From positions 1-22,495 of the forward strand of contig URTL01000015.1 in assembly GCA_900550785.1 (NCBI GenBank): a DNA stretch of 22,495 nt. The letters are read 5' to 3'. The stretch is from an uncultured Collinsella sp. (GTDB taxonomy: Bacteria > Actinomycetota > Coriobacteriia > Coriobacteriales > Coriobacteriaceae). The notes under the pieces are model-generated. The model was not told the DNA's origin. It saw nothing but the letters and a program-made list of their open reading frames with translations, and did not search any database. A program made the position numbers and the translations under genes. Shown piece after piece: positions 1-7,089 of this stretch. Each line of letters starts with the position of its first letter. Positions within the stretch are counted from its first letter, which is position 1.

Positions 1-183
1 GGAGCGGCTGCCAAGGCTTCGCATGGCGCCGCTCGTGACGAGCGCGAGCTGCGCGGTGGCGAGGGCTCGGCCGACCAGGGTCAAAAGCGCCGTCGCCGTC
101 GCCGTTCCCGCAAGCCGCGCCAGGATGGTGGCGAGGGCTCGACCCCGTCTTCGTCCGCACCACAACCGCCTGCCGGCGAATAA
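1..183 (+). CDS. C-terminal fragment of an unidentified protein with a basic Arg-rich tail
   Basis: An open frame enters from the left edge in frame 1 and ends with TAA at 181-183, giving about 60 residues. The visible part is low complexity: Gly/Ala/Glu-rich, then a run of Lys/Arg around codons 33-44, then a Ser/Pro-rich end. Tails like this occur on bacterial RNA-handling enzymes such as RNase R, RNase E/G and DEAD-box helicases, but no catalytic domain lies in the window, so the identity is left open. Codon use fits the neighbouring genes. Confidence 0.6.
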   Translation, partial: GAAAKASHGAARDERELRGGEGSADQGQKRRRRRRSRKPRQDGGEGSTPSSSAPQPPAGE

Positions 184-246
184 CGCCCGCGAGCGGATTT
201 AGCCCGCCTTGCCCCGAGCGCATCGGGGTATCATAGCGCCGAATCA

Positions 247-282
247 ACAACCCTCCCTGCGACCGAACGTAGGGAGGGTTGT
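247..282 (+). promoter_or_regulatory. 15-bp hairpin covering the comF Shine-Dalgarno
   Basis: The arms 247-261 and 268-282 pair over 15 bp with one G-U pair around a six-base loop (ACCGAA). No clear T-run follows, so it is a weak candidate for a classical terminator. The right arm contains AGGGAGGG (271-278), which is the Shine-Dalgarno for the TTG start at 286. Folding would therefore hide the ribosome binding site. It may also protect or help end the upstream transcript. Confidence 0.65.
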
Positions 283-285
283 GTC

Positions 286-1092
286 TTGAAGAGCCATCTG
301 AACATATTGAGCTGTCTGCAGGGTGCCGGTGCCCTACCGTTTGCGGACGAATTGCTACCGTTTGCCGAGCGGGTGGCACGCGAGGCGCTCGAGGCATTGT
401 CGCCAACACGATGTGCCGGCTGCGAGCGCGCCGGTACGCTTATTTGCCAAGACTGCCTGACTGCGCTCACGCTCATCGACCCACGTCATAGCTGCACCCG
501 ATGCGGCGCCCCGTTTGGGGATTTGCTGTGCACTGAGTGTTCGGTCGAGGGCACGTCCTCGGCAATGGCGGAGGCGCTCGACCGCTGCCTGGCGTGCGCC
601 GTCTATGCGCATCCGCTGCCGCGCATCATTAAAGCGTACAAGGATGCGGACGAGCGACGTCTGGCTCCGTATCTGGCGGAGCTGCTCTACGACACCGTCC
701 TGCATGCCCAGGTCGTAGCGCCCGATCGCTATGGAGGTGTGCTGTCCGGTGCGGATGCGGTGGTGTTTGTGCCTGCGACGGCGGCAGCGTTTCGGCGGCG
801 TGGTTTTGATCATATGGAGGCTATTGCGCGCCCATTTTGCGAGCTGTCGGGTGTTCCCCTGCTCGATGCTCTCGTCAAGTACGGGCATGGCGACCAGCGC
901 GAACTCGGTCGTGAGGAGCGCCGCGAGCGTGCCCAAGGCATGTACGAGACGGTTGAGGATGTGCGGGGCAAGCGCCTGCTGCTTATCGACGACGTTATCA
1001 CCACGGGTGCGACGATGGCAGCGGCTTCGGCGGAACTCAAGCGCGCCGGTGCCACGGCCGTTGATGGCCTCGCTATCGCACGCGTTTGGTAG
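286..1092 (+). CDS. comF: ComF-family (ComFC-like) phosphoribosyltransferase-fold protein
   Basis: This 268-residue protein has two N-terminal zinc-ribbon-like Cys clusters: Cys43, 46, 54 and 57, then Cys70, 73, 82 and 85. Its C-terminal half is a type I phosphoribosyltransferase domain with the PRPP-binding motif DDVITTGAT at about residues 235-243. ComF/ComFC proteins take part in DNA uptake during natural transformation in Firmicutes and are widely conserved elsewhere (GntX in E. coli); the exact reaction is unsettled. The TTG start is chosen because AGGGAGGG lies 7 nt upstream and no closer in-frame start precedes the Cys motifs. The next gene begins 11 nt after the stop, so the two are probably cotranscribed. 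No comFA helicase gene is visible. Confidence 0.88.
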   Translation: MKSHLNILSCLQGAGALPFADELLPFAERVAREALEALSPTRCAGCERAGTLICQDCLTALTLIDPRHSCTRCGAPFGDLLCTECSVEGTSSAMAEALDRCLACAVYAHPLPRIIKAYKDADERRLAPYLAELLYDTVLHAQVVAPDRYGGVLSGADAVVFVPATAAAFRRRGFDHMEAIARPFCELSGVPLLDALVKYGHGDQRELGREERRERAQGMYETVEDVRGKRLLLIDDVITTGATMAAASAELKRAGATAVDGLAIARVW

Positions 1093-1103
1093 GGGTGGTT
1101 CAG

Positions 1104-2213
1104 ATGGCAATAAAGATCGGGCAGCGTGGCAAGCCTGCAAGCGAGCAGCTGGCTGCTTCCGTAATTTTGACGGGTGCCTCGGCGCTGCGCATGATGCGCG
1201 CCGAGCGCCGACAAATGGGTTACATCAGCTGGAGGGACCTCGATCCCGATGAAGAGCGCCGTGTGCTGCGCACGTCGTCGCCCTCGACCGAGGACATCTA
1301 TCTTCCCGATTTGGTGCGGATTGGGGCCGCAAGCGGCGAGGTGCAAGAGGATTTGTGCTTGTTGGTAGGGTCTGCAGCGCAGCGCCGCCGTATTCTTGGC
1401 GTGAGCTGGTCCGTATGCTCCGAGTTGCCCGCCGGCTCGATTCTAGAGGTGGAACCGGAGGTGTACAGTCTATCTCCCGAGGCCCTTTGCGTAGCCGTCG
1501 CGCGCGAGGTCGGCTGTATCCAGGCATTTGCCCTGGCCCAGGAGCTGTGCTCTAAGATTTCGCTGAGTGACCGCGGGAAGTATCTGCCTCCCTACACCTC
1601 GCCCGTTACGAATAAACTTGCAAAGGACAAGGACCAGCCAGCAGACGTGGGCTACTTTGAGGTTGAGCCGGTGCTGACGCCCGATCGTCTGGCAGATTAC
1701 CTCGCGGTATGCAAGGGGAATGCGGCCAAACAACTGCAGCGTCTGTGTCCCTACTTGTCAGAAAACCTGCGCTCGCCCATGGAGTGCATCATGCTCGCTC
1801 TGTTTTCGCTTCCGTTTTCCTATGGCGGATTTGCCTGCGGTCCCTTTAAGACCGACTACAAGATCGAGTTCGATGACCGTGCGCAGGCAATCTCGGGGAT
1901 GCCGCATGCAGTTTGCGATGCGTATCAGGAAGCAGCCCAGTTTGACCTGGAATACAACGGTGAGCTGGGCCATTCCTCCCGGAGGGGACGTATCCATGAT
2001 GAAAAACGCAACACGGGCTTGATTACTATGGGAATCGAGGTCGCGACGGTCAATAACGAGATACTCTGCGACATGGAAGCAATGGAGGCGCTCGCATGGC
2101 GCATGCACCAGCGTATGCGAAAGCGGTACCGGAATCGTGTCGATGCCCGCAGGAAAAAGCAAGAGGCGCTGCTTAACACGCTGCGGGCGTGTTTTGGGCT
2201 TAAACCCGCCTAA
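1104..2213 (+). CDS. Uncharacterised protein with C-terminal DUF559-like (Vsr/PD-(D/E)XK fold) module
   Basis: ATG at 1104 is preferred over upstream GTG/TTG codons because AGGGGTGG (1091-1098) sits just before it; this gives 369 residues. The first 250 or so residues match no family I can name. From about residue 279 the pattern FDLEYNGELGH, followed by an Asp/Arg-rich segment and a hydrophobic stretch (GIEVATV), resembles DUF559/very-short-patch-repair-like nuclease folds, with D281 and E283 as candidate metal ligands. The end is basic (residues about 330-355). The gene lies 11 nt downstream of comF. Similar proteins also occur as AbiEi-like or orphan regulators, so a nuclease role is inference only. 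Confidence 0.6.
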   Translation: MAIKIGQRGKPASEQLAASVILTGASALRMMRAERRQMGYISWRDLDPDEERRVLRTSSPSTEDIYLPDLVRIGAASGEVQEDLCLLVGSAAQRRRILGVSWSVCSELPAGSILEVEPEVYSLSPEALCVAVAREVGCIQAFALAQELCSKISLSDRGKYLPPYTSPVTNKLAKDKDQPADVGYFEVEPVLTPDRLADYLAVCKGNAAKQLQRLCPYLSENLRSPMECIMLALFSLPFSYGGFACGPFKTDYKIEFDDRAQAISGMPHAVCDAYQEAAQFDLEYNGELGHSSRRGRIHDEKRNTGLITMGIEVATVNNEILCDMEAMEALAWRMHQRMRKRYRNRVDARRKKQEALLNTLRACFGLKPA

Positions 2214-2247
2214 CAATGCTCTGAAACAGGGGGTTGGATATATGCTC

Positions 2248-2464
2248 TGGCCAAAATATAGCAAATATGAGTACTGCTACAAATTCAGTAACAGCAAAAT
2301 CAGGGATTTTGGGACTGGAAGATGGGGTAAATTAGAAAGTTATTAAACAAATGTGGAATATCCTGGCATCAATCTGACGTTATAGAGCGTGAAAACAGCT
2401 TGCAGAGCCAAAAACTCCTGCTACTAAATTGGTAACAGTACTCATATTTGCTATTTTTTGGCCA
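2248..2464. repeat. MITE-like element with long terminal inverted repeats
   Basis: The arms 2248-2280 and 2432-2464 are reverse complements with only 2 mismatches in 33 nt. Weaker similarity continues inward to about 2296 and 2416. Within each arm is a smaller dyad of the form CTGYTAC-N7-GTARCAG. The 120-bp core has no credible gene and is much more AT-rich than its surroundings. No target-site duplication is visible at the outer ends. The size and structure fit a non-autonomous mobile element or an intergenic palindromic repeat. It starts 34 nt after the DUF559-like gene's stop, so its transcript could fold into a stem that ends or protects that mRNA. Confidence 0.75.
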
Positions 2465-2507
2465 CGGCGCCCTAAGACGGGTGTGTTGGGGCTTTCCATA
2501 GGGGAGC

Positions 2508-2539
2508 GACGGGCTCAATCAGAGCGCGTGCGGCCCGTC
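2508..2539. repeat. Short inverted repeat between the MITE-like element and the leader promoter
   Basis: GACGGGC (2508-2514) pairs with GCCCGTC (2533-2539) around an 18-nt loop. No T-run follows, so it is not an obvious terminator. The stretch 2465-2585 otherwise shows no gene. Confidence 0.3.
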
Positions 2540-2585
2540 CTGACCTGCGAAATCTGTACTCGCGATGCGAATAACGCCCCTAACC

Positions 2586-2614
2586 TTAAACTTTAGCTTG
2601 AACTTAGCTATAAT
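2586..2614 (+). promoter_or_regulatory. Strong sigma-70-type promoter for the long leader
   Basis: A perfect TATAAT -10 box lies at 2609-2614, with TTAAAC at 2586-2591 as the -35 box and a 17-bp spacer. The predicted transcription start is near 2621, more than 300 nt before the lipoprotein start codon, which implies a long untranslated leader or a separate RNA. Confidence 0.7.
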
Positions 2615-2620
2615 GCGCTA

Positions 2621-2939
2621 CGTTCCTACCAGGCTGTGGTTGCGGACGGACGAAATGCCCGTCCTAGTCCAAGACAGACGCGGTCAAAGGGATCCACGTA
2701 AGCGACCGCGTGCACGCGGCGCGATCATGGCGCGTCCTAGATGTAAGCCGCACCGTCCGTTCTACTTTCTTTGGGGCAATACCGCCTCGCGGGCGAGCGG
2801 GCCAGTCGTGAAGGTGGCTGCGGCCTCCCGAGCAAACACCCCGGTGCGCAAGTGTGGGGTCAAATACCAGGTCAGCTGGTGGGAACAACCTGATATTCCG
2901 CGCAACGCACGGATCGTATACGACACAGAAGGCAGGGTA
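2621..2939 (+). ncRNA. Structured RNA leader, candidate raiA-motif RNA
   Basis: The region between the promoter and the lipoprotein start is GC-rich and full of complementary segments. ACGCGGTC (2678-2685) pairs with GACCGCGT (2704-2711). CGGACGG (2643-2649) can pair with CCGTCCG (2753-2759) or, alternatively, form a local hairpin with 2660-2664. ACCAG (2866-2870) pairs with CTGGT (2876-2880). An open frame runs through it, but the translation is Arg/Pro-rich, unlike the gene that follows, and the lipoprotein signal peptide begins only near 2946. The known raiA-motif RNA of Actinobacteria and Firmicutes is found near raiA and competence-type genes; comF and hpf/raiA flank this region. The class assignment is inferred from context, since I could not run a covariance model. 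The ends are approximate. Confidence 0.55.
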
Positions 2940-2945
2940 GTGGAC

Positions 2946-3971
2946 ATGGTGAAGGGCAGCTTGATGCACGCGGCTCGGTTAGGTGCTGGGACCGCAGCGG
3001 TCATCGCCGTTTTGAGCCTGAGCGGATGCGCGTTCAACCCGCTGTCTACGTTCACGACTCCCACGATCGACCAGATCGAGTACGAGACCGTCACGCCGGC
3101 GGTGTCGGACGATGCCCTGGTCACTCCCGGAACCCTGACGGTTGCCCTCGATACTTCCGATGCGCCGCAGGCCATGCAGGACGCCGACGGCGAGCTCACG
3201 GGGTATGCGGTTGACGCCGCCCGCGCCCTCGCAAGCCGCATGGGCCTTAAGGTCGCCTTTGTCGATGCGTCCTCGGCAGATTCCGCGCTCGGCGACAAAA
3301 AGGCCGATATCTTTATCGGCGAGATCAACTCCACAGACGGGGACGTTAGCTCGCTCGGCACCTGCCTGTACGATGCCGCTTCTGTGTTCGGTAAAACTAG
3401 CGATGGTGGGTCGCTAAGCGTTTCCACCGATACCCTTAACGCGTCTACTCTGGGTGTCCAAATGTCCTCGGCCTCGCAGGAGGCGCTTGCTAAGCAGAGC
3501 ATCACCGCCAATCAAAAGACCTACTCCAACATCAACGAGTGCTTTGAGGCGCTCGAGTCCGGCGAGGTCGACTATGTGATCTGCGACTCCACGGCCGGCG
3601 GCTACCTTGCACGCTTGATGAGCGAGATCTCCTATGTCGGTGCGCTCGAGGCGCCCTCGACGCTTGGTGTTGCGGGCCTCTCGTCCAATGACGAACTGTG
3701 CCGTGCCGTGAGCGATGCCCTCGATGACATCACGGTCGACGGTACGCTCGAGGCAGTCCACTGCGTCTGGTATGGCAGGATGCCCTACGACCTCACCACT
3801 AAGACGGTTTCGGGCGCTAACGTGCAGCCGGGCGACTCTGAGTCCAGTGAGGCCACGTCCTCCGGCAGCGAGTCCTCCGATTCCAACAATGAGACCGCAT
3901 CCTCCGAGGACAACTCGTCCAGCCAGGAAGGCACCATCACCGACGACGACATTAACAAGCTCAATAGCTAG
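2946..3971 (+). CDS. Solute-binding-like (SBP family 3) lipoprotein
   Basis: ATG at 2946 gives 341 residues that begin with a typical lipoprotein signal: a short basic start, a hydrophobic stretch and the lipobox LSGC with the lipidated Cys at about residue 28. The following domain resembles the amino-acid-binding proteins of ABC transporters (pattern TPGTLTVALDTSDAP, then a GELTGYAVDAARAL segment). The last 50 or so residues are a Ser/Glu/Asp-rich low-complexity tail. AGGG at 2934-2937 is a plausible Shine-Dalgarno; GTG 2940 or GTG 2949 are alternative starts. No permease or ATPase gene is adjacent, so it is an orphan binding protein or a sensor-like relative. The open frame extends upstream to 2565, but that part is treated as RNA leader. 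Confidence 0.8.
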   Translation: MVKGSLMHAARLGAGTAAVIAVLSLSGCAFNPLSTFTTPTIDQIEYETVTPAVSDDALVTPGTLTVALDTSDAPQAMQDADGELTGYAVDAARALASRMGLKVAFVDASSADSALGDKKADIFIGEINSTDGDVSSLGTCLYDAASVFGKTSDGGSLSVSTDTLNASTLGVQMSSASQEALAKQSITANQKTYSNINECFEALESGEVDYVICDSTAGGYLARLMSEISYVGALEAPSTLGVAGLSSNDELCRAVSDALDDITVDGTLEAVHCVWYGRMPYDLTTKTVSGANVQPGDSESSEATSSGSESSDSNNETASSEDNSSSQEGTITDDDINKLNS

Positions 3972-3985
3972 TTATTGCTAGGGGT

Positions 3986-4014
3986 GGCGTCTCCTATGCG
4001 CTAAGAGAGACGCC
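3986..4014 (+). terminator. Hairpin after the lipoprotein gene
   Basis: GGCGTCTC (3986-3993) pairs with GAGACGCC (4007-4014), followed by the T-poor sequence TCTTCA. It lies 14 nt after the stop and is probably an auxiliary terminator or 3'-end stabiliser ahead of the stronger one at 4038. Confidence 0.5.
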
Positions 4015-4037
4015 TCTTCACGGTTTCAACACGCATT

Positions 4038-4074
4038 GCCGGGCTTTCCCAACAGGGGAGCCCGGCTTTTTCGT
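4038..4074 (+). terminator. Rho-independent terminator
   Basis: GCCGGGC (4038-4044) pairs with GCCCGGC (4060-4066), extended inward by CCC/GGG around an AACA loop and followed by TTTTTCGTTT. This ends the leader-lipoprotein transcript and separates it from hpf. Confidence 0.9.
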
Positions 4075-4143
4075 TTCCGTAAAACCAGCAGGTCAAAGAC
4101 ATTTTTTAGGTGCAAAACCAAAGTCGCCGTCGCCCTCCTATAG

Positions 4144-4167
4144 CGCACTTTGCCACAGAAAAGTGCG
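4144..4167. repeat. 8-bp inverted repeat upstream of hpf
   Basis: CGCACTTT (4144-4151) is perfectly complementary to AAAGTGCG (4160-4167) around an 8-nt centre. It lies about 120 nt before the hpf start and could be an operator or a leader hairpin. No good promoter consensus was seen beside it, and nothing else is recognisable in 4075-4288. Confidence 0.4.
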
Positions 4168-4288
4168 AGACTTCGGTATGCGGTATCAAGCAATCGTTAT
4201 TCGGGTCTTTGGGAATCCGCGTGATTAAATGCACGGCAATGGGTACATAGCCAGTACAGTAAGTCCCCGAGGCAGATTGGAGCCACGT

Positions 4289-4873
4289 ATGGATATCAAG
4301 GTTTCTGGACGCAAGACGACGGTAACCGATGCTCTGCGTGCGCATGTGGATGAGAAGATCGGCGAGGCGCTCAAGGTTTTCGATATCGAGCCCATGACGG
4401 TCGACGTTGTACTTCGCTATGAGAAGAACCCCTCGAACCCCAACCCGGCAATCGTCGAGGTTACGGTTCGTGTCCGCGGTTCGGTGATTCGCGTTGCCGA
4501 GCACGGTGCAGATATGTACGCCGCCATCGACCTCTCCGCCGATAAGGTCACCCGCCAGCTGCGCAAGTTCAAGACCAAGGTCGTGGACAACCGCCAGGGC
4601 GGTGCCAGCGCAGCGGATGTCGCGCCGGTCGAGCGTGTCGAGGATCTGGCCGACTTGCTGCTGCCCGAGGAGGACGACGACCTGCTCGTCCGCGAGAAGG
4701 TCATCGATGTCACCCCGATGACTGAGGAGCAGGCGCTGGTGCAGACCGATCTGCTCGGCCACGACTTCTACGTGTTCGAGAACGCGACGACCGGCCTTAT
4801 CAATGTGGTGTATCACCGTAAGAATGGTGGATATGGCATCATCAAGCCCCGCATCGAAACACTTGACGAGTAA
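4289..4873 (+). CDS. hpf: Long-form ribosome hibernation promoting factor (HPF/RaiA)
   Basis: This 194-residue protein has the N-terminal ribosome-binding domain (begins MDIKVSGRKTTVTDALRAHV, residues 1 to about 105). An acidic linker leads to the C-terminal dimerisation domain (about 135-190, with DFYVFENATTGLINVVY). Proteins with both parts are long HPFs, which in other bacteria pair 70S ribosomes into inactive 100S dimers in stationary phase or stress. The length agrees with the family. ATG at 4289 is chosen because GGAG lies 6 nt upstream and because homology starts there; an upstream in-frame ATG at 4229 would add 20 non-conserved residues. It has its own terminator downstream, so it is probably a single-gene unit. 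Confidence 0.95.
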   Translation: MDIKVSGRKTTVTDALRAHVDEKIGEALKVFDIEPMTVDVVLRYEKNPSNPNPAIVEVTVRVRGSVIRVAEHGADMYAAIDLSADKVTRQLRKFKTKVVDNRQGGASAADVAPVERVEDLADLLLPEEDDDLLVREKVIDVTPMTEEQALVQTDLLGHDFYVFENATTGLINVVYHRKNGGYGIIKPRIETLDE

Positions 4874-4877
4874 AATA

Positions 4878-4899
4878 CGTTAACTTGCATGAGTTAACG
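4878..4899. repeat. Palindrome between hpf and the degV-family gene
   Basis: CGTTAACT (4878-4885) and AGTTAACG (4892-4899) form a perfect 8-bp inverted repeat around TGCATG. It sits just before the terminator hairpin at 4903 and could add to 3'-end structure or be a protein-binding site. Confidence 0.4.
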
Positions 4900-4902
4900 G
4901 TT

Positions 4903-4934
4903 GGCGGCCATCCCATGCGGGTGGCCGCCTTTTT
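4903..4934 (+). terminator. Rho-independent terminator of hpf
   Basis: GGCGGCCA (4903-4910) pairs with TGGCCGCC (4922-4929), extended by CCC/GGG around ATGC, and is followed by TTTTT. Confidence 0.9.
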
Positions 4935-4952
4935 ACGTAAGGAGTCGCTTTG

Positions 4953-5906
4953 ATGGACAAGGCCGCATCTACCGGTCATTCGGACCGTTGCCGCATCGTC
5001 GTCGATACCTGCTGCGACTTTAGCCCCGAGGTCGCCGCGAACCTCGATGTCGATATCCTGGGTTTCCCCTTCATTATCGATGGCGAGGAGCGCACGGATG
5101 ACATCTGGTCGAGCATCACGCCCAAGGAGTTTTACGACCGCATGCGCGCTGGTGCCCGCGTGTCCACCTCGGCTGTGTCGCTCGGTCGCTATATCGAGTT
5201 CTTTACCGAGTGCGCCAAAGAGGGCACGCCCACGGTCTACCTGTGCTTTACCTCGGCGCTGTCGTCGAGCTACAACTCCGCGTGCCAGGCGGCAGATGCC
5301 GTGCGCGCCGAGTATCCCGATTTTGAGCTGTACGTGGTCGACAACGCTCTGCCCTGCGCGACCGGCGCGCTCTTGGCGCTCGAGGCCGTGCGCCAGCGTT
5401 CGGCGGGACTGACCGCCAAGCAGCTGGTCGATTGGGCAAACGAGGCAAAGACCTACGTCCACGGCTACTTTACGCTCGAGAGCTTCGACGCACTGGCTGC
5501 CGGTGGCCGCATTCCGCCCGCGGCGGCGCAGCTCACGGCAAAGCTCGACGTCAAGCCCGAGCTCTCCTACGACCTGGCCGGCTCGCTGTCGCTGATCGGC
5601 GTCAACCGCGGCCGCAAGAAGGCGCTCAAGTCCATCCTCAAGTCGTTCCGCGAGAACTACGTGCCCGATCGCACCATGCCCATCGCCATCATGACGGCCG
5701 ATGCCGAAAAGGATGGTGACTGGCTCGAAGCCGCCATCCGCAAGGAGGAGGGTTGCGCCGACGTCACGATCATTCGCGGCTCCGTGGGTCCCACCATCGG
5801 CTCGCACGTGGGCCCCGGCATGGTGGGCTGCGCGTTTTGGGGTAAGAACCGCGCCGACAAGGCGTCGCTTTCCGACCGTATCGCCCGCCGCGTGCGCGGT
5901 CAGTAG
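4953..5906 (+). CDS. DegV-family fatty-acid-binding protein
   Basis: This 317-residue protein matches the DegV/FakB fold. It starts with CRIVVDTCCDF (family pattern IVTDS..D). It has the STSAVSL and FTSALSSSYNSA segments that line the lipid head group, then a LAAGGRIPPA segment in the second domain. GSHVGPGMVGCAFWG near the end corresponds to the conserved HVGPG motif. Characterised members bind a fatty acid and, with a FakA kinase, present it as acyl-phosphate for phospholipid synthesis. No fakA gene is adjacent. ATG 4953 follows AAGGAG by 8 nt; a TTG directly before it (4950) is less likely. Confidence 0.9.
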   Translation: MDKAASTGHSDRCRIVVDTCCDFSPEVAANLDVDILGFPFIIDGEERTDDIWSSITPKEFYDRMRAGARVSTSAVSLGRYIEFFTECAKEGTPTVYLCFTSALSSSYNSACQAADAVRAEYPDFELYVVDNALPCATGALLALEAVRQRSAGLTAKQLVDWANEAKTYVHGYFTLESFDALAAGGRIPPAAAQLTAKLDVKPELSYDLAGSLSLIGVNRGRKKALKSILKSFRENYVPDRTMPIAIMTADAEKDGDWLEAAIRKEEGCADVTIIRGSVGPTIGSHVGPGMVGCAFWGKNRADKASLSDRIARRVRGQ

Positions 5907-6004
5907 GCAAGCGCTGCGTCCGTAATCGCCCTCGACTCACAGCCCAAACGCTGGCACCGAGTATTCAACCTGGTAACAACACCCAACCCAAAAGGAAAGG
6001 TTTC

Positions 6005-7084
6005 ATGGCAAACAAGCTCTCCGTCGCATTCATTGGCACCGGAATCATGGGTGCCCCCATCGCCGGCCACATTCTGGACGCCGGCTATCCCGTCACGGTC
6101 AACAACCGCACCAAGTCCAAGGCGGCGGCGCTTATCGAGCGCGGCGCCGTCTGGGCAGATACGCCGGCCGATGCCGCGGCGAACGCCGATGTCGTCTTTA
6201 CCATGGTGGGCTATCCCTCCGAGGTCGAGGAACTCTACCTGGCGGGCGACGGCCTGCTCTCGTGCACTAAGCCCGGCGCGGTCTTGATCGACCTCACCAC
6301 GAGCTCGCCCGAGTTGGCGCGCGACATTGCCGAGGCCGCCCAGGTTTCTGGCCGCATGGCGTTTGACTGCCCCGTCACCGGCGGCGAGTCGGGCGCTATC
6401 GCCGGTTCGCTCACGGCTATCGTGGGTGCTACCGAGAACGACATCGCGCCGGTCCGCGACATCCTTGCCACCTTTGCGGCCAACATCTGCTGCTTCGATG
6501 GCGCCGGCAAGGGCCAGGCTGCCAAACTCGCCAACCAGGTGTCGCTGGGCGCCTGCATGGTCGGCATGGCAGACGCCATGGCATTTGCCGAGCTGAGCGG
6601 TCTTGACCTGGAGAAGACCCGCCAGATGATCCTGGGCGGTACCGGCAAGTCCGGCGCCATGGAGAGCCTGGCTCCCAAGGCGCTCGACGGCGACTACAAG
6701 CCCGGTTTTATGGTCGAGCACTTCATTAAGGACCTGCGTCTGGCGCTCGCCTATGCCGACGATCGCGAGCTTGCGCTGCCCGGCGCCGACGTGGCCTTTA
6801 CGCTCTACGACATGCTCGACGCCATTGGCGGCGCCAAGCTGGGCACCCAGGCCATCACGGTACTCTACAAGGAGGAGGCCGACGCCATCGCCGCCGGTCT
6901 GGACTGGTCGCAGTATCGTCCCGAGGAGCACGGTGCTCACGAGGAAGGCTGCGGTTGCGGCGAGCACGGCGACGACCATGAGTGCGGTTGCGGTCACCAT
7001 CACGGCGAGGACCACGAGTGCTGCGGCGGCCACGGCCATGATGATGGCCACGAGTGCTGCTGTGGCCACCATCACGGGGAGTAG
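6005..7084 (+). CDS. Beta-hydroxyacid dehydrogenase family oxidoreductase with His/Cys-rich C-terminal tail
   Basis: Residues 1-306 form a typical NAD(P)-dependent 3-hydroxyisobutyrate/tartronate-semialdehyde reductase family enzyme. Visible features are the Rossmann motif VAFIGTGIMGAPIA near the N-terminus, the substrate-binding segment DCPVTGGESGA, and KGQAAKLANQ carrying the expected catalytic Lys. The true substrate cannot be told from sequence. Residues 307-359 are an added tail of 53 residues with 14 His and 9 Cys, including two HHHG groups and a CCC, which should bind transition metals and is not part of the usual enzyme (about 290-300 residues). The Shine-Dalgarno AAAGGAAAGG lies just before ATG 6005. 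The next gene starts 5 nt after the stop. Confidence 0.88.
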   Translation: MANKLSVAFIGTGIMGAPIAGHILDAGYPVTVNNRTKSKAAALIERGAVWADTPADAAANADVVFTMVGYPSEVEELYLAGDGLLSCTKPGAVLIDLTTSSPELARDIAEAAQVSGRMAFDCPVTGGESGAIAGSLTAIVGATENDIAPVRDILATFAANICCFDGAGKGQAAKLANQVSLGACMVGMADAMAFAELSGLDLEKTRQMILGGTGKSGAMESLAPKALDGDYKPGFMVEHFIKDLRLALAYADDRELALPGADVAFTLYDMLDAIGGAKLGTQAITVLYKEEADAIAAGLDWSQYRPEEHGAHEEGCGCGEHGDDHECGCGHHHGEDHECCGGHGHDDGHECCCGHHHGE

Positions 7085-7089
7085 CGCCC

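Noticed and set aside
2850..2895. Possible SRP (4.5S) RNA core, from a CAGGTCAGC...AACCTG pattern
   Set aside because: The conserved GGAA tetraloop and asymmetric internal loop of SRP RNA could not be placed.
2565..2945. N-terminal extension of the lipoprotein frame
   Set aside because: It would place about 127 Arg/Pro-rich residues before a clear lipoprotein signal peptide. A strong promoter and many RNA pairings lie within this span, so it is treated as leader.
5900..7075. 391-residue minus-strand frame with a hydrophobic start
   Set aside because: The hydrophobic start is only the antisense of the His/Cys-rich codons of the dehydrogenase tail.
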